Origin: Pseudorhodobacter sp. MZDSW-24AT
GTDB taxonomy: Bacteria > Pseudomonadota > Alphaproteobacteria > Rhodobacterales > Rhodobacteraceae
Reading direction: 5' to 3'
Length of the DNA stretch: 64,000 nucleotides
Assembly (NCBI RefSeq): GCF_002794355.1
Contig: NZ_PGOI01000007.1
Location: 558,001-622,000, forward strand
Position 1 is the stretch's first letter, and each line of letters begins with the position of its first letter. The notes below the pieces were generated by a model. It made no database searches and was not told where the DNA came from. It saw only the letters and a list, made by a program, of their open reading frames with translations. The translations under genes were made by a program, and so were the position numbers. This document shows positions 45,047-55,777 of the stretch, one piece after another.

Positions 45047-45961
45047 ATGGACAAAAAAGCAGACCGCAAAGGGCTAGGGCGCGGCCTCTCCGCATTGATG
45101 GCGGATGTGAATTTGCTGAAAGGCGATGTCGAGCCCCGTGAGGGCACAGCGCCAATCCCCGACACAACGCTGCCGATCGAGCTTGTCTTCCCCAACCCAA
45201 ATCAGCCGCGCAGAGATTTCGACCCCGAGCTCTTGGAAGAACTCGCCGCGTCGATCCGAAGCCGAGGCATCATCCAGCCGTTGGTCGTGCGGGCCATCAA
45301 GGGCCGTGAGGCTTACGAAATTGTCGCGGGCGAGCGGCGGTGGCGCGCCGCGCAGATGGCGCAACTCCACACGGTTCCGGTGGTCATCCGCGACTTTTCG
45401 GATGATGAGGTCCTCGAAATCGCGATCATCGAGAACATTCAGCGCGCCGATCTCAACGCGGTGGAAGAAGCGCTCAGCTTCCGGCAGCTGATGGAAAGCT
45501 ATGGGCATACGCAGGAAAAACTCGCGGAAGCCCTGTCAAAAAGCCGCTCTCACATCGCGAACACGATGCGTCTGCTCACCTTGCCAGATGATGTTCTGAA
45601 CATGATCCGGGCCGGCAAGCTGACCGCCGGCCACGCCCGTGCCCTGATCGGCACACCCGAACCCGCTGCCTTGGCGGCCAAGGTTGTGGGCGGCGGCCTC
45701 TCGGTCAGGGAAACGGAAAAACTCGTCAAAAGCGCCCTGTCGCAGCCCGCAAAGCGCGCGCAGAAATCCGGTCGCTCCGAAAAAGACGCCGATACCCGCG
45801 CGATAGAGGCCGATATCAGTGCGAATTTGCGCATGACCGTGACCATCGATCACGACTCTGCGGGGGAAGGCGGAACCCTTCGCATCCGCTACGCCAATCT
45901 GGATGAGCTGGATATGCTCTGCCAAGTCCTCTCTGTCATTCCCCGCGATTTTGCGAAGTAA
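45047..45961 (+). CDS. parB: Chromosome partitioning protein ParB
   Basis: CTP-dependent parS-binding clamp protein, 304 residues. The N-terminal KGLGRGLSALM (8-18) stimulates ParA. The CTP/ParB box includes NPNQPRRDF and IVAGERRWRAAQ (about 87-99), the HTH is in TQEKLAEALSKSRSHIANTMRLL (about 149-171), and a C-terminal dimerisation domain ends at FAK. Start ATG 45047 gives this canonical N-terminus. Both parS targets lie within 3.4 kb upstream. Confidence 0.96.
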   Translation: MDKKADRKGLGRGLSALMADVNLLKGDVEPREGTAPIPDTTLPIELVFPNPNQPRRDFDPELLEELAASIRSRGIIQPLVVRAIKGREAYEIVAGERRWRAAQMAQLHTVPVVIRDFSDDEVLEIAIIENIQRADLNAVEEALSFRQLMESYGHTQEKLAEALSKSRSHIANTMRLLTLPDDVLNMIRAGKLTAGHARALIGTPEPAALAAKVVGGGLSVRETEKLVKSALSQPAKRAQKSGRSEKDADTRAIEADISANLRMTVTIDHDSAGEGGTLRIRYANLDELDMLCQVLSVIPRDFAK

Positions 45962-45974
45962 ACAGCCCCCAAGA

Positions 45975-46006
45975 AGATGTTCACCGCTCAGATCCGGTGA
46001 ACATCT
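45975..46006 (+). terminator. Hairpin terminator after parB
   Basis: An 11-bp perfect stem AGATGTTCACC/GGTGAACATCT with a 10-base loop begins 13 bases after the parB stop and is followed by CGTTCTC, a weak T-tract. It lies between the converging parB and hemW genes. Confidence 0.65.
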
Positions 46007-46069
46007 CGTTCTCATCAGAGACCAGAAAAGCCCAAAAGCGCGCTCAGTCCACGCGAAAGGGCAGGGGCC

Positions 46070-47227
46070 TCACGCGATCAAAAGCTGTTTGATCACCCAA
46101 TTCAGCACCAACCGCCCCGCAGGTGTCGCGCAAATCCTGCCCTCGGCCACGGAGATCAGCCCCAAACCGCGCAATTCCTCGATCGCGGATGCCGAGACTG
46201 CACTTCCCCCGATGCTCTCATACTCGGCCAGCTCGACACCCTCCGTCACCCGCAGACCCATCATCATGAATTCCTGCGCATGCTCTTCGGCACTCAGCTG
46301 CACATGGTCTCCCTCGATCACCTCACCCGCCCGCGAAAGCCAGGCTGTGGGCGCCGCCGGGCGCTGCGTGGCATAGCGCGCGCCTGCCTTGGTGGTGATC
46401 CGTCCATGCGCCCCGGGGCCGACCCCGACGTAATCCCCCCCGTTCCAGTAAATTAGATTGTGCCGAGATTCATGCTCCGGCCGCGCATGGTTCGAGACTT
46501 CATAGGCCGCATAGCCTTCTGCCGCGCAAAGATCCTGCGTGATCTGATACATATCGGCCGCCAGATCTTCGACCGGCAGCCCCTTCAGCTGGCCCTTGTC
46601 GAACCGCGCGGCAAACACAGTGCCGGGCTCGATCGTCAGCTGATACAGCGACAGATGGCCATTCGCCATCTGCAACGCCTGTTGCAACTCCGCCTCCCAT
46701 GCCCGCAGGCTCTGATCCTGCCGCGCATAGATCAGGTCGAAACTGGTCCGGTCAAACACGGCCTGAGCGGTGGCAATCGCCCGCTGGCCTTCGTCGGCAC
46801 TGTGCATGCGCCCCAAGCGCCGCAGGTCATTGTCGTTCAGGGCCTGAATGCCGACAGAGACCCGATTAACCCCGGCGATGCGGAAATCCCTGAACCGCTC
46901 AATCTCAACCGAGGTCGGATTGGCTTCCAAGGTGATCTCGATATCATTCGCGGGCGTCCACAAACGGGTCGCTTCATCAATGATGGCGGCCACCGTCGCC
47001 GGAGGCATCAAGGACGGCGTCCCCCCGCCAAAGAAGATGCTGCTCAGGTTGCGGTCCGGCGCTTCGCGCGCATAGCGCCGCAACTCCGTCAGATAGGCCA
47101 AACGCCATGCATCCTGATCAACCGATGCCGAAACATGGCTGTTGAAATCGCAGTAGGGGCACTTGGACTGGCAAAAAGGCCAATGCACATACAGACCGAA
47201 CCCGGCCTTTTGCCATCTTTCCATCAT
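46070..47227 (-). CDS. hemW: Radical SAM haem chaperone HemW
   Basis: Radical-SAM family protein long mis-named coproporphyrinogen oxidase HemN-like; it binds haem and delivers it to respiratory enzymes. 385 residues. The [4Fe-4S] motif is CQSKCPYCDF (Cys at about 19, 23 and 26), lacking the extra N-terminal residues of true HemN. The FFGGGTPSLM motif is near 66-75 and the HemN C-terminal domain completes it. Located downstream of rdgB on the same strand, with a 52-base gap carrying a hairpin. Confidence 0.92.
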   Translation of the reverse strand: MMERWQKAGFGLYVHWPFCQSKCPYCDFNSHVSASVDQDAWRLAYLTELRRYAREAPDRNLSSIFFGGGTPSLMPPATVAAIIDEATRLWTPANDIEITLEANPTSVEIERFRDFRIAGVNRVSVGIQALNDNDLRRLGRMHSADEGQRAIATAQAVFDRTSFDLIYARQDQSLRAWEAELQQALQMANGHLSLYQLTIEPGTVFAARFDKGQLKGLPVEDLAADMYQITQDLCAAEGYAAYEVSNHARPEHESRHNLIYWNGGDYVGVGPGAHGRITTKAGARYATQRPAAPTAWLSRAGEVIEGDHVQLSAEEHAQEFMMMGLRVTEGVELAEYESIGGSAVSASAIEELRGLGLISVAEGRICATPAGRLVLNWVIKQLLIA

Positions 47228-47257
47228 GAGCTCGCCTTCTCAGCGTTAAAGACGCAC

Positions 47258-47275
47258 CGGGCGCAAAAGCGCCCG
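47258..47275 (-). other. Hairpin between rdgB and hemW
   Basis: CGGGCGC/GCGCCCG with an AAAA loop lies 5 bases beyond the rdgB stop. It has no T-run, so it may attenuate or process the rdgB-hemW transcript rather than end it. Confidence 0.45.
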
Positions 47276-47279
47276 ACGG

Positions 47280-47894
47280 TCAGGAAAAGCAGTGCTTTAC
47301 GAATTTTTCAAAGGCGTCCGCCCGGTGACTGATCTTGCCCTTTTCCGCAAGGCTCATCTCGGCAAAGGTCACATCATAGCCATCGGGTTGGAACATCGGG
47401 TCATATCCATGTCCCTCGGCCCCCCGCATCGGCCAGACCAGCCGTCCGCCAACCGCGCCTTCGAAAATCTCCTCGCGCCCATCCGGCCAGGCAAGAACCA
47501 GCGTGCAGCGAAACTGCGCTTTGCGGGGCTCCGCCGCCTGCGCCGCCTCGCAGGCCTCCCACGTGCGCGTCATCGCCAAGGTAAAATCGCGTCCTTGCGG
47601 CGTTTCTGCCCAATCTGCCGTGTAAACACCCGGCGCGCCGTTCAGCGCATCCACGCAGATCCCGGAATCATCCGCCAAGGCGGGCAGCCCGCTGGCCTGT
47701 GCCGCCGCATGCGCCTTGATCCGCGCATTTCCCACAAAACTATCCTCGGTTTCCGCCGGCTCAGGCAGGCCCAGTGCCGCAGCCGAGATCACCTCAACCC
47801 CATAGGGCTGAAGAAGCGCCGCAATCTCCTCCAGTTTTCCCTTGTTGTGGGTTGCAATCAACAACCGCGTGCCAAGATCGGCCCGGGCGGTCAT
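47280..47894 (-). CDS. rdgB: Non-canonical purine NTP pyrophosphatase (XTP/dITP)
   Basis: Removes ITP, dITP and XTP from nucleotide pools, 204 residues, RdgB/HAM1 family. Signatures are [13 protein letters not shown] (about 11-23), [24 protein letters not shown] (about 73-96), GYDPMF near 162-167 and [10 protein letters not shown] near the C-terminus. The start ATG overlaps the rph stop by four bases, giving the conserved rph-rdgB-hemW order. Confidence 0.95.
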   Translation of the reverse strand: MTARADLGTRLLIATHNKGKLEEIAALLQPYGVEVISAAALGLPEPAETEDSFVGNARIKAHAAAQASGLPALADDSGICVDALNGAPGVYTADWAETPQGRDFTLAMTRTWEACEAAQAAEPRKAQFRCTLVLAWPDGREEIFEGAVGGRLVWPMRGAEGHGYDPMFQPDGYDVTFAEMSLAEKGKISHRADAFEKFVKHCFS

Positions 47895-48607
47895 CGTGCC
47901 ACCGCCGCGCGCTGCGCTTCAACCAACGCGGCAGAGCCTTGGTCGGCAAGGTCCAGCAACTGCATCATCTCCTCACGTGAAAATGACGCGCCTTCCGCCG
48001 ACATCTGCACTTCGATCAGGCGGCCCCGCCCGGTCATGACAAAGTTGCCATCCGTCCCGGCCGCCGAATCCTCTGGATAATCAAGATCCAAAACCGGCTG
48101 ACCCGCATAGATGCCGCAAGACACGGCGGCCACATGGTCAATGATCGGGTCACTCACGATGGCGCCGGTGCTCAGCAATTTGTTCACGGCCAAACGCAAA
48201 GCCACCCACCCGCCGGTGATCGAGGCACAGCGCGTGCCGCCATCGGCCTGCAAAACATCACAATCCACCACGATCTGCCGCTCACCCAAGGCGCTGCGAT
48301 CCACGCCGGCGCGCAAAGACCTTCCGATAAGCCGTTGAATTTCTTGCGTTCTTCCGCTCTGCTTGCCCAAAGCGGCTTCCCGCCGCGTGCGGCTGTTGGT
48401 GGCGCGGGGCAACATGCCATATTCGGCCGTCACCCATCCCAGCCCCGTGTTCTTCAGGAAAGACGGCGCCTTGTCCTCGATCGTCGCCGAGCACAGCACA
48501 TGCGTATCCCCAACCTTGATCAGGCAAGAGCCTTCTGCGTGCCGCATGACGCCCGTTTCGATTGAGATAGAGCGCATTTGGTCCAGTTTCCGGCCAGAGG
48601 GACGCAT
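47891..48607 (-). CDS. rph: Ribonuclease PH
   Basis: Phosphorolytic 3'-5' exoribonuclease for tRNA 3'-end trimming, 238 residues. It begins [14 protein letters not shown], the family N-terminus, and contains the phosphate-binding [30 protein letters not shown] block (about 67-96) with its arginines and the [11 protein letters not shown] loop near 121-131. ATG 48607 is preceded by AGGAAG. It diverges from hrcA with 113 bases between. Confidence 0.95.
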   Translation of the reverse strand: MRPSGRKLDQMRSISIETGVMRHAEGSCLIKVGDTHVLCSATIEDKAPSFLKNTGLGWVTAEYGMLPRATNSRTRREAALGKQSGRTQEIQRLIGRSLRAGVDRSALGERQIVVDCDVLQADGGTRCASITGGWVALRLAVNKLLSTGAIVSDPIIDHVAAVSCGIYAGQPVLDLDYPEDSAAGTDGNFVMTGRGRLIEVQMSAEGASFSREEMMQLLDLADQGSAALVEAQRAAVAR

Positions 48608-48670
48608 GTTTTCTTCCTTTCTATGGGTCAAGGGCAGATATGCGCGTCGAACCTTGCGATGCAACCCCGA

Positions 48671-48698
48671 TTGACCACGCCGCCCATCGGAATACTCT
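48671..48698 (+). promoter_or_regulatory. Candidate promoter of hrcA-grpE
   Basis: TTGACC (48671-48676), a 16-base spacer and TACTCT (48693-48698) lie 22 bases before the hrcA ATG. It looks sigma70-like. No CIRCE inverted repeat (TTAGCACTC-N9-GAGTGCTAA) is seen in this gap. Confidence 0.5.
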
Positions 48699-48720
48699 GG
48701 TTCCACAAGAGGAGTCACAC

Positions 48721-49791
48721 ATGACTGACGGTGCCAATCTGCTCAAGGAAATGAATGACCGCTCTCGTGAAGTGTTTCGCCGTGTCGTCGAGGGCTATCT
48801 CACGAATGGAGAGCCGGTCGGATCGCGCAGCCTGACCCGAAGCATGACCGAAAAGGTCTCGGCCGCCACCATCCGCAATGTGATGCAGGATCTGGAATAT
48901 CTCGGCCTGCTGGACAGTCCGCATGTCTCGGCAGGCCGCATTCCCACCCAGCGCGGCCTGCGCATGTTTGTCGATGGGTTGCTGGAAATCGGGGCGGTCG
49001 CGCAGGAAGACCGCGAAAAGATCGACGCCACCTTCGGCGAGTCCGACCGGGATGTGGCCTCTTTGCTCGATCAGGTCGGCTCCGCGCTTTCTGGCATCAC
49101 GCGCGGCGCCAGCCTTGTCCTGTCGCCGAAACGCGAAGCCCCGATCAAGCACATCGAATTCGTCAGCCTGTCCCCCGAGCGGGCCTTGGTGGTTCTGGTG
49201 TTCGGGGACGGGCATGTCGAAAACCGCCTGTTCACCCCGCCGCCCGGCCAAACGCCGTCTTCCATGCGCGAAGCCGCAAACTTCCTCAACGCTTTGGCCG
49301 AAGGCCGCACCTTGTCCGATCTGCGGCGCACCATGGCGCAAGACATCGACCGGCACCGTCAGGAAATCGACGTTCTCGCGCGCGAACTTGTCGAAAGCGG
49401 CCTCGCGATCTGGGACAGGGGTGGCACCGATGCCGCGCGTCTGATCGTCCGTGGCCGTGCGAACCTGCTGGACGGCGCAACCGAAGGGGCCGAGATCGAC
49501 CGGATCAGAACCCTCTTCGATGACCTTGAACGCAAGCGTGACATCGCCGACTTCCTCGAATTGACCGAGGCAGGCGATGGTGTGCGCATTTTTATCGGCT
49601 CAGAGAACAAGCTTTTCTCACTTTCGGGTTCCTCTCTGGTGGTGTCTCCCTATATGAACGCTGATCGTAAGATCATCGGCGCCGTCGGTGTGATTGGTCC
49701 GACGCGGTTGAATTATGGCCGCATCGTTCCGATCGTCGACTATACGGCGCAGCTTGTCGGCCGGATGGTATCCGAGCGGGGCAAGGGATGA
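48721..49791 (+). CDS. hrcA: Heat-inducible transcription repressor HrcA
   Basis: Repressor of the groE/dnaK-type heat-shock genes through CIRCE elements, 356 residues. The N-terminal winged helix covers about 12-75 ([21 protein letters not shown], then [27 protein letters not shown]), followed by the GAF-like domain and the [10 protein letters not shown] segment near the end. The ATG has GAGGAG upstream. grpE follows 33 bases later, the common hrcA-grpE pair. The target CIRCE sites must lie elsewhere on the genome. Confidence 0.95.
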   Translation: MTDGANLLKEMNDRSREVFRRVVEGYLTNGEPVGSRSLTRSMTEKVSAATIRNVMQDLEYLGLLDSPHVSAGRIPTQRGLRMFVDGLLEIGAVAQEDREKIDATFGESDRDVASLLDQVGSALSGITRGASLVLSPKREAPIKHIEFVSLSPERALVVLVFGDGHVENRLFTPPPGQTPSSMREAANFLNALAEGRTLSDLRRTMAQDIDRHRQEIDVLARELVESGLAIWDRGGTDAARLIVRGRANLLDGATEGAEIDRIRTLFDDLERKRDIADFLELTEAGDGVRIFIGSENKLFSLSGSSLVVSPYMNADRKIIGAVGVIGPTRLNYGRIVPIVDYTAQLVGRMVSERGKG

Positions 49792-49824
49792 TCTCCCAAA
49801 GGTTTGTGTAAGGAAGACGAAAAG

Positions 49825-50358
49825 ATGGCACAGGACAACCCAAGCCCGGACGCGGCAGAGATCGGTGAGATCGAGGATTTTATCGAAGCCGAAGAACTCG
49901 ATGCTTTGCGGGCAGAACGTGATGAGCTGCGCGATCGTTTCATGCGCGCGCTCGCCGATGCCGAAAACTCCCGCAAGCGCGCCGAGCGTGACCGTCGTGA
50001 GGCCGAGCAATATGGCAGCACCCGTCTGGCGCGCGATCTTTTGCCCGTGTTCGACAATCTGAAACGCGCGCTCGATGCCGCCACCGATGAAACCCGCACG
50101 CAGGCGGCAGCCCTCATCGAAGGTGTGGATCTGACGTTGCGCGAACTCACCAATGTGATGACGAAACACGGGGTGACGCCGATTTCCCCCGTCGCGGGCG
50201 ATACCTTCGATCCGCAACTGCATCAGGCGATGTTCGAGGCACCGGTTCCCGGCACCAAGGCCGGGCAGATCATTCAGGTGATGACCGAAGGTTTCATGCT
50301 GCACGATCGTCTGCTGCGCCCGGCACAGGTCGGCGTCTCTTCCACCCCGGCAAACTGA
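49825..50358 (+). CDS. grpE: Nucleotide exchange factor GrpE
   Basis: Co-chaperone that releases ADP from DnaK, 177 residues. An acidic N-terminus leads into a long coiled coil (about 20-75, with RDELRDRFMRALADAENSRKRAERDRREAE), then the beta domain with MTKHGVTPI, FDPQLHQAMFE and the C-terminal signature GFMLHDRLLRPAQVGVS. ATG 49825 is preceded by AGGAAG. Second gene after hrcA. Confidence 0.95.
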   Translation: MAQDNPSPDAAEIGEIEDFIEAEELDALRAERDELRDRFMRALADAENSRKRAERDRREAEQYGSTRLARDLLPVFDNLKRALDAATDETRTQAAALIEGVDLTLRELTNVMTKHGVTPISPVAGDTFDPQLHQAMFEAPVPGTKAGQIIQVMTEGFMLHDRLLRPAQVGVSSTPAN

Positions 50359-50421
50359 AGGCACAGCTCCGTTGCGGCGTGCGCGGCACGGCCGAGTGCC
50401 GCCATCCGGCATGATCCGGGC

Positions 50422-50454
50422 AAAAAAACGCCGGACCCCACAGGGGGGTCCGGC
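50422..50454 (-). terminator. Intrinsic terminator in the grpE-mutS gap (minus direction)
   Basis: A 10-bp stem GCCGGACCCC/GGGGTCCGGC with a five-base loop is followed, in the minus direction, by CG and seven Ts. It therefore ends mutS transcripts about 200 bases past their stop; for grpE transcripts it is a hairpin without T-run. The rest of the 299-base gap (50359-50657) shows no gene. Confidence 0.8.
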
Positions 50455-50657
50455 ACGCGTGCTGAAAAGGCCTTGGTCCAATCGTCCGGCGCCGCCACCG
50501 GCGGCCAATGTCATACGGGGACCCCAGATCCTCCCGCAGCAGGGCAAGGCACCCCCAAGGTCAGGGAAGCTCTCCCGGCACCCACAACAGGCTCAGGGAT
50601 AAAGCCCGTTGGTGACACGCTCTTGACAGCATCATGGCGCTGGGATGGCCGCGGCCT

Positions 50658-53291
50658 TCAAAGCAACTGCTTCAGGTCGTAAACCAGCCGCAAAGCCTCG
50701 ATCGGGGTCAGCTCATCGGGGCGAATGTCTTTCAGACGCGCCTCCACAGCCGAGTCTTTCGCAGCCGCCTTCTGCATCACGGGCGGCGGTGCGGCGCGGA
50801 ACAGCGGCAGATCATCAATCAGCGCCATTTGCTTGCCACCGTCCCGGTCGCCTTTTTCCAGCGCCTCCAGCACCGCCTTGGCGCGCTCCACCACCGAAGG
50901 CGGCAGCCCGGCCAGCCGCGCCACCTGCACCCCATAGCTGCGGTCGGCGGCGCCTTTGCGCACTTCATGCAGGAAGATCACGTCGCCTTCCCATTCCTTC
51001 ACCGCCACGGTGGCATTCTCCACCCCGCGCAGCTTCCCGGCCAGCGCGGTCATCTCATGGTAATGCGTCGCAAACAGTGCGCGGCAGCGGTTGCTCTCGT
51101 GCAGATGTTCCAGCGTGGCCCAGGCAATGGAAAGCCCATCATAGGTCGCGGTGCCGCGCCCGATTTCATCCAGAATCACCAAGGCGCGATCATCGGCCTG
51201 ATTCAGAATGGCTGCGGTTTCCACCATCTCCACCATAAAGGTGGATCGGCCCCGCGCCAGATCATCCGCCGCACCCACCCGGCTGAAAAGCTGGCTGACA
51301 AGGCCGATATGGGCAAAGCGCGCCGGCACAAAGCTTCCGGCCTGTGCCAGCAAGGCGATCAAGGCGTTCTGCCGCAGAAAGGTGGATTTACCCGCCATAT
51401 TGGGGCCGGTCAGCAGCCAGATCGCAGGCGTCGTCGCCTCTGTCAGGCTGCAATCATTGGCGACAAAAGGCCCTGCACCTTGGCGCTTCAGCGCACGCTC
51501 CACCACAGGATGCCGTCCTCCGCGGATCACAAAGGCATGGCTCTTGTCCACCACGGGCTCCACCCAATCCTCCGCGGCGGCCAGATCGGCAAGCCCCGCC
51601 GCAAGGTCGATCTCGGCCAAGGCGCGGGCGGTGGCGCCAATCGGCCCGGACCTGTCCAGAATCGCCTGTTTCAGGCTGTCGAAATGCCGCCGCTCCAGCT
51701 CCAGCGCATGGTTGCCCGCGTTCAGAATGCGGGTTTCAATCTCATTCAGCGCCACCGTGGTAAAGCGCACCTGTCCCGCCGTGGTCTGCCGATGGATGAA
51801 CAGCTCTGGCTTCGCCCGCATCGCCGCTTCATGGGTCGAGGTCACTTCGATGAAATAGCCCAGCACATTGTTGTGCTTGATCTTCAGCCCGGCCACACCC
51901 GACGCCGCCGCATAATCGGCCTGCATCTTCCCGATGACCGACCGCCCTTCATCGCGCAGGGCGCGGGTCTCATCCAGCTCCGGGTCAAAGCCGCTTGCGA
52001 TGAACCCGCCGTCCCGCGCCAAAAGCGGCGGTTCCGCCACCAGCGCCGCCTCCAGCAGCCGGGTCAAATCCGCGTGCCCTTGCAAGGCCTCTGCCGCCTC
52101 GCCAAGAACGGCAGGGGCATGGTCCAGCAACGGATGAATCTCCAAGGCTTGTGCCAGCCCCGCGCGGATCGCCGCCAGATCGCGCGGCCCGCCCCGGTCC
52201 AAGGCCAGACGCGACAGCGCGCGGTCCATATCGGGAACCCCGCGCAACCGCGTTCTCAGCGCCTCCCGCAGGCCGCTGTCTTCCAGCAAAGACCGCACGG
52301 CCTCATGCCGTCCCCGGATGATGCCCAGATCACAGGACGGCGCCGAGATCCGCCGCTCCAGCAAACGCGCCCCCGCAGGCGTCACCGTCCGGTCGATGGC
52401 CAGCAAAAGCGATCCCTCGCGCCCCCCTGACAAGGCCTGCGTCAATTCCAGATTCCGGCGCGTCGCAAAGTCGATCTGCATCGCACCGCCCGCCGTTTCC
52501 CGCACAGGCGGCTGCAGCAGGGGAATCTTCCCCCGCTGTGTCAGATCCAGATAATCGACCAGCGCCCCCATGGCCGACACTTCGGCCCGGTCAAAGCTGC
52601 CATAGGCCTCCAAAGACCCCACCGCAAACAGCGCGCACAGACGCTTTTCCGCCGACACAGAGTCGAAACTGCCCCGGGCCAGCGGCGTCAGCGCCGCGCC
52701 AAGGTCTTCTGCGATCGGGGCCACCACCCGTTCCTGCTGATCACTGACCAAAACCTCGCGCGGGGCCAGCCGGGCCAGTTCCGGCGACAGACGGCTCACA
52801 GGGCAGGGGATCACCCGCAACTCCCCCGTCGAGATATCGACCCAAGCCAAGGCCGCCTGATCCCGCACTTCGGACCATGCGGCCAGATAATTGTGTCTGC
52901 GCGCATCCAGCAGCGCGTCCTCGGTCAAGGTTCCGGGGGTGACCAGCCGCACCACATCGCGCCGCACCACAGATTTCGAGCCACGCTTTTTCGCTTCCGC
53001 CGGGTCTTCCAGCTGCTCGGCAATCGCCACGCGAAATCCTTTGCGGATCAGCGTCAGAAGATAGCCCTCGGCGGAATGGACCGGCACCCCGCACATCGGG
53101 ATCGGTTCCCCCAGATGAAAGCCGCGTTTGGTCAGCGCAATGTCCAAGGCTTCTGCGGCGGCCAAGGCATCGTCGAAGAACATCTCATAGAAGTCGCCCA
53201 TGCGGTAAAACAGCAAGGCGCCGGGATTGGCTTCCCGGATCTCAAGGTATTGCGCCATCATCGGCGTCACAGTTGCGTCGTCTTGTGGCAC
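50658..53291 (-). CDS. mutS: DNA mismatch repair protein MutS
   Basis: Recognises base mismatches and starts methyl-independent or directed repair with MutL; 877 residues. The mismatch-binding N-terminal domain has the Phe-x-Glu motif in [15 protein letters not shown] (about 28-42). The ATPase domain has Walker [16 protein letters not shown] (about 625-639), Walker [17 protein letters not shown] near 705-720 and FATHYHE. The N-terminal start [15 protein letters not shown] suits the family. It diverges from maeB. Confidence 0.96.
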   Translation of the reverse strand: MPQDDATVTPMMAQYLEIREANPGALLFYRMGDFYEMFFDDALAAAEALDIALTKRGFHLGEPIPMCGVPVHSAEGYLLTLIRKGFRVAIAEQLEDPAEAKKRGSKSVVRRDVVRLVTPGTLTEDALLDARRHNYLAAWSEVRDQAALAWVDISTGELRVIPCPVSRLSPELARLAPREVLVSDQQERVVAPIAEDLGAALTPLARGSFDSVSAEKRLCALFAVGSLEAYGSFDRAEVSAMGALVDYLDLTQRGKIPLLQPPVRETAGGAMQIDFATRRNLELTQALSGGREGSLLLAIDRTVTPAGARLLERRISAPSCDLGIIRGRHEAVRSLLEDSGLREALRTRLRGVPDMDRALSRLALDRGGPRDLAAIRAGLAQALEIHPLLDHAPAVLGEAAEALQGHADLTRLLEAALVAEPPLLARDGGFIASGFDPELDETRALRDEGRSVIGKMQADYAAASGVAGLKIKHNNVLGYFIEVTSTHEAAMRAKPELFIHRQTTAGQVRFTTVALNEIETRILNAGNHALELERRHFDSLKQAILDRSGPIGATARALAEIDLAAGLADLAAAEDWVEPVVDKSHAFVIRGGRHPVVERALKRQGAGPFVANDCSLTEATTPAIWLLTGPNMAGKSTFLRQNALIALLAQAGSFVPARFAHIGLVSQLFSRVGAADDLARGRSTFMVEMVETAAILNQADDRALVILDEIGRGTATYDGLSIAWATLEHLHESNRCRALFATHYHEMTALAGKLRGVENATVAVKEWEGDVIFLHEVRKGAADRSYGVQVARLAGLPPSVVERAKAVLEALEKGDRDGGKQMALIDDLPLFRAAPPPVMQKAAAKDSAVEARLKDIRPDELTPIEALRLVYDLKQLL

Positions 53292-53409
53292 ACGTGGCCT
53301 CCCTGCTGCGCGCCGACCCTACAAAACCCGTGAGAGGGGGGAAAGACCTATCCCCCGGCAAACCGGCAGGCCCTGCGCGCAAGCCTTGGCACGCTGCAAA
53401 CGGCCCCGC

Positions 53410-53448
53410 CCCGCGATGCTTGCCCGCGATGTTTGCCCGCGATGTTTG
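53410..53448. repeat. Three 13-bp tandem repeats upstream of maeB
   Basis: CCCGCGATGTTTG is repeated at 53410-53422 (one C for T change), 53423-53435 and 53436-53448, about 60 bases before maeB in the mutS-maeB divergent region. It could be a polymerase-slippage array or a set of binding sites; no function can be assigned. Confidence 0.85.
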
Positions 53449-53508
53449 ATTGTGTGGCGGGATTTGGCTCGTTATGACGAAACAAACCCATCAAGGAACA
53501 TATGGCCC

Positions 53509-55770
53509 ATGTCCTCGAAGAACCGTGTGACCCCCGAAGAAGCGCTTGCCTATCACCTCGAACCGCGCCCCGGCAAATACGATGTGGTCGCCTCAACACC
53601 GATGGCCACCCAGCGCGATCTCAGCCTCGCCTACAGCCCCGGGGTCGCCGTTCCGGTTCAGGCCATCGCCGACAATCCGGCCTTGGCCTATGATTACACC
53701 GTCAAGGGCAACATGGTGGCGGTCATCTCCAACGGCACCGCCATTCTGGGCATGGGCAATCTGGGCGCGCTGGCCTCGAAACCGGTGATGGAAGGCAAGG
53801 CCGTGCTCTTCAAGCGCTTCGCCGATGTGAACGCCATCGACATCGAACTCGATACCGAAGACCCGGACGAGATCATCAAGGCCGTCAGCCTGATGGGGCC
53901 AACCTTTGGCGGGATCAACCTTGAAGACATCAAGGCCCCGGAATGCTTCATCATCGAACAGCGCCTGAAAGAGATCATGGACATTCCGGTGTTCCACGAT
54001 GACCAGCACGGCACAGCGGTGATCTGCGCGGCGGGCCTGATCAACGCGCTGGAACTGTCGGGCAAAAAGATCGAAGACTGTCGGATCGTCCTGAACGGGG
54101 CAGGGGCCGCCGGGATCGCCTGCCTTGAACTGCTCAAATCCATGGGCGCCAAGCATGACAATTGCATCATGTGCGACACCAAGGGCGTCATCTATCAAGG
54201 CCGCAGCGAAGGCATGAACCAGTGGAAATCGGCGCATGCCGCCAACACCCCGCTGCGCACGCTGGAAGAGGCGATGATCGGCGCCGATGTGTTTCTCGGC
54301 GTCTCGGCCAAAGGGGCCGTCACTCCGGAAATGGTCTCGAATATGGCGGAAAACCCCGTCATCTTCGCAATGGCCAACCCCGACCCCGAGATCACGCCGG
54401 AAGAAGCCCATGCGGTGCGCCCCGATGCGATCGTGGCCACCGGGCGGTCGGATTATCCCAATCAGGTGAACAACGTCCTAGGCTTCCCCTATCTGTTCCG
54501 TGGCGCGCTCGACATTCACGCCCGCGCCATCAATGACGAGATGAAAATCGCCTGCGCCCGCGCACTCGCTGCCCTCGCCCGCGAAGATGTCCCGGACGAG
54601 GTGGCCATGGCCTATGGCCGCAAGCTGTCCTTTGGCCGCGATTACATCATTCCCACGCCCTTCGACCCGCGCCTGATCTACGTGATCCCGCCTGCGGTGG
54701 CCAAGGCGGGGATGGACACCGGCGTGGCCCGGCGCCCCATCACCGACCTCAAGGCCTATGAACAAAGCCTGAAATCCCGCATGGACCCGACCGCCAGCAT
54801 CCTCCAAGGCATTCATGCCCGCGCCAAACAGGCACAGGCCCGGATGATCTTTGCCGAAGGCGACGATCCCCGTGTTCTGCGTGCCGCCGTGGCCTATCAG
54901 CGCGCGGGGCTTGGCAAGGCAATCGTGGTGGGGCGAGAGCCGGATGTGCGCGAAAAGCTGGAAGCCGCAGGTCTGGCCGATGCCGTGCGCGAGCTCGAGG
55001 TCGTCAATGCCGCCAACACCCGCCACCTCGAGACCTATAAAGACTTCCTCTACAAACGCCTCCAGCGCAGCGGTCATGACGGGGAAGACATTCACCGCCT
55101 TGCCGCCCGTGACAGGCATGTGTTTTCGGCTCTGATGTTGCAGCACGGGCATGGTGACGGGCTGGTTACGGGCGTCACCCGCAAATCGGCGCATATCCTG
55201 TCGCTGATCAACCATGTCTTCGACGCCACGGCCGCCGATGGCGCGGTCGGCGTCACGGCCTTGCTGCACAAGGGCCGGATCGTTCTTGTGGCCGATACGC
55301 TGGTGCAGGAATGGCCGGAGCCGGAAGATCTTGCCACCATCGCCATCCGCTCGGCGGGTGTGGCACGCTCTCTGGGGCTCGAACCTCGGGTGGCCTTCGT
55401 CTCCTTCTCGACCTTCGGCTATCCGGTGTCAGAGCGGGCCACCAAGATGCACGCCGCACCGCGCCTGCTCGACAAGATGGGGGTTGATTTCGAATACGAA
55501 GGCGAAATGACCGTCGATGTGGCCCTGAACATGGACCAGATGAAGCATTACCCCTTCTGCCGCCTGACGGGGCCTGCCAATATTCTGGTGGTCCCTGCGC
55601 GCCACTCTGCCAGCATCTCGGTGAAACTGATGCAGGAAATGGCCGGCGCCACCGTGATCGGTCCCATCCTCACCGGCGTGAAAAAGCCGATTCAGATCTG
55701 TTCCACCAATTCCACCGTGAACGATATCCTGAACATGGCCGTGATGACCGCCTGCAAGATCGGGCAATAA
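53509..55770 (+). CDS. maeB: NADP-dependent malic enzyme with C-terminal phosphotransacetylase-like domain
   Basis: Converts malate to pyruvate with CO2 release and NADPH formation, 753 residues. The malic enzyme part (about 1-430) has SLAYSPGVAVP, FHDDQHGTAVICAAGLINAL (near 160-180) and the NADP-binding GAGAAGIACLELL near 195-207. The rest (about 440-753) is phosphate acetyl/butyryltransferase-like, a regulatory extension that probably senses acetyl-CoA rather than having activity. ATG 53509 follows AAGGA at 11 bases. It ends in a terminator shared with msrA. Confidence 0.95.
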   Translation: MSSKNRVTPEEALAYHLEPRPGKYDVVASTPMATQRDLSLAYSPGVAVPVQAIADNPALAYDYTVKGNMVAVISNGTAILGMGNLGALASKPVMEGKAVLFKRFADVNAIDIELDTEDPDEIIKAVSLMGPTFGGINLEDIKAPECFIIEQRLKEIMDIPVFHDDQHGTAVICAAGLINALELSGKKIEDCRIVLNGAGAAGIACLELLKSMGAKHDNCIMCDTKGVIYQGRSEGMNQWKSAHAANTPLRTLEEAMIGADVFLGVSAKGAVTPEMVSNMAENPVIFAMANPDPEITPEEAHAVRPDAIVATGRSDYPNQVNNVLGFPYLFRGALDIHARAINDEMKIACARALAALAREDVPDEVAMAYGRKLSFGRDYIIPTPFDPRLIYVIPPAVAKAGMDTGVARRPITDLKAYEQSLKSRMDPTASILQGIHARAKQAQARMIFAEGDDPRVLRAAVAYQRAGLGKAIVVGREPDVREKLEAAGLADAVRELEVVNAANTRHLETYKDFLYKRLQRSGHDGEDIHRLAARDRHVFSALMLQHGHGDGLVTGVTRKSAHILSLINHVFDATAADGAVGVTALLHKGRIVLVADTLVQEWPEPEDLATIAIRSAGVARSLGLEPRVAFVSFSTFGYPVSERATKMHAAPRLLDKMGVDFEYEGEMTVDVALNMDQMKHYPFCRLTGPANILVVPARHSASISVKLMQEMAGATVIGPILTGVKKPIQICSTNSTVNDILNMAVMTACKIGQ

Positions 55771-55777
55771 AACGCAC

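Noticed and set aside
47973-47982. Third parS site inside rph
   Set aside because: Only TCACGTGAAA matches; the left half is CTCC rather than TGTT, so it is a partial chance match.
48608-48720. CIRCE operator for HrcA in the rph-hrcA gap
   Set aside because: No TTAGCACTC/GAGTGCTAA arms are present; the hrcA gene is apparently not under a local CIRCE element.
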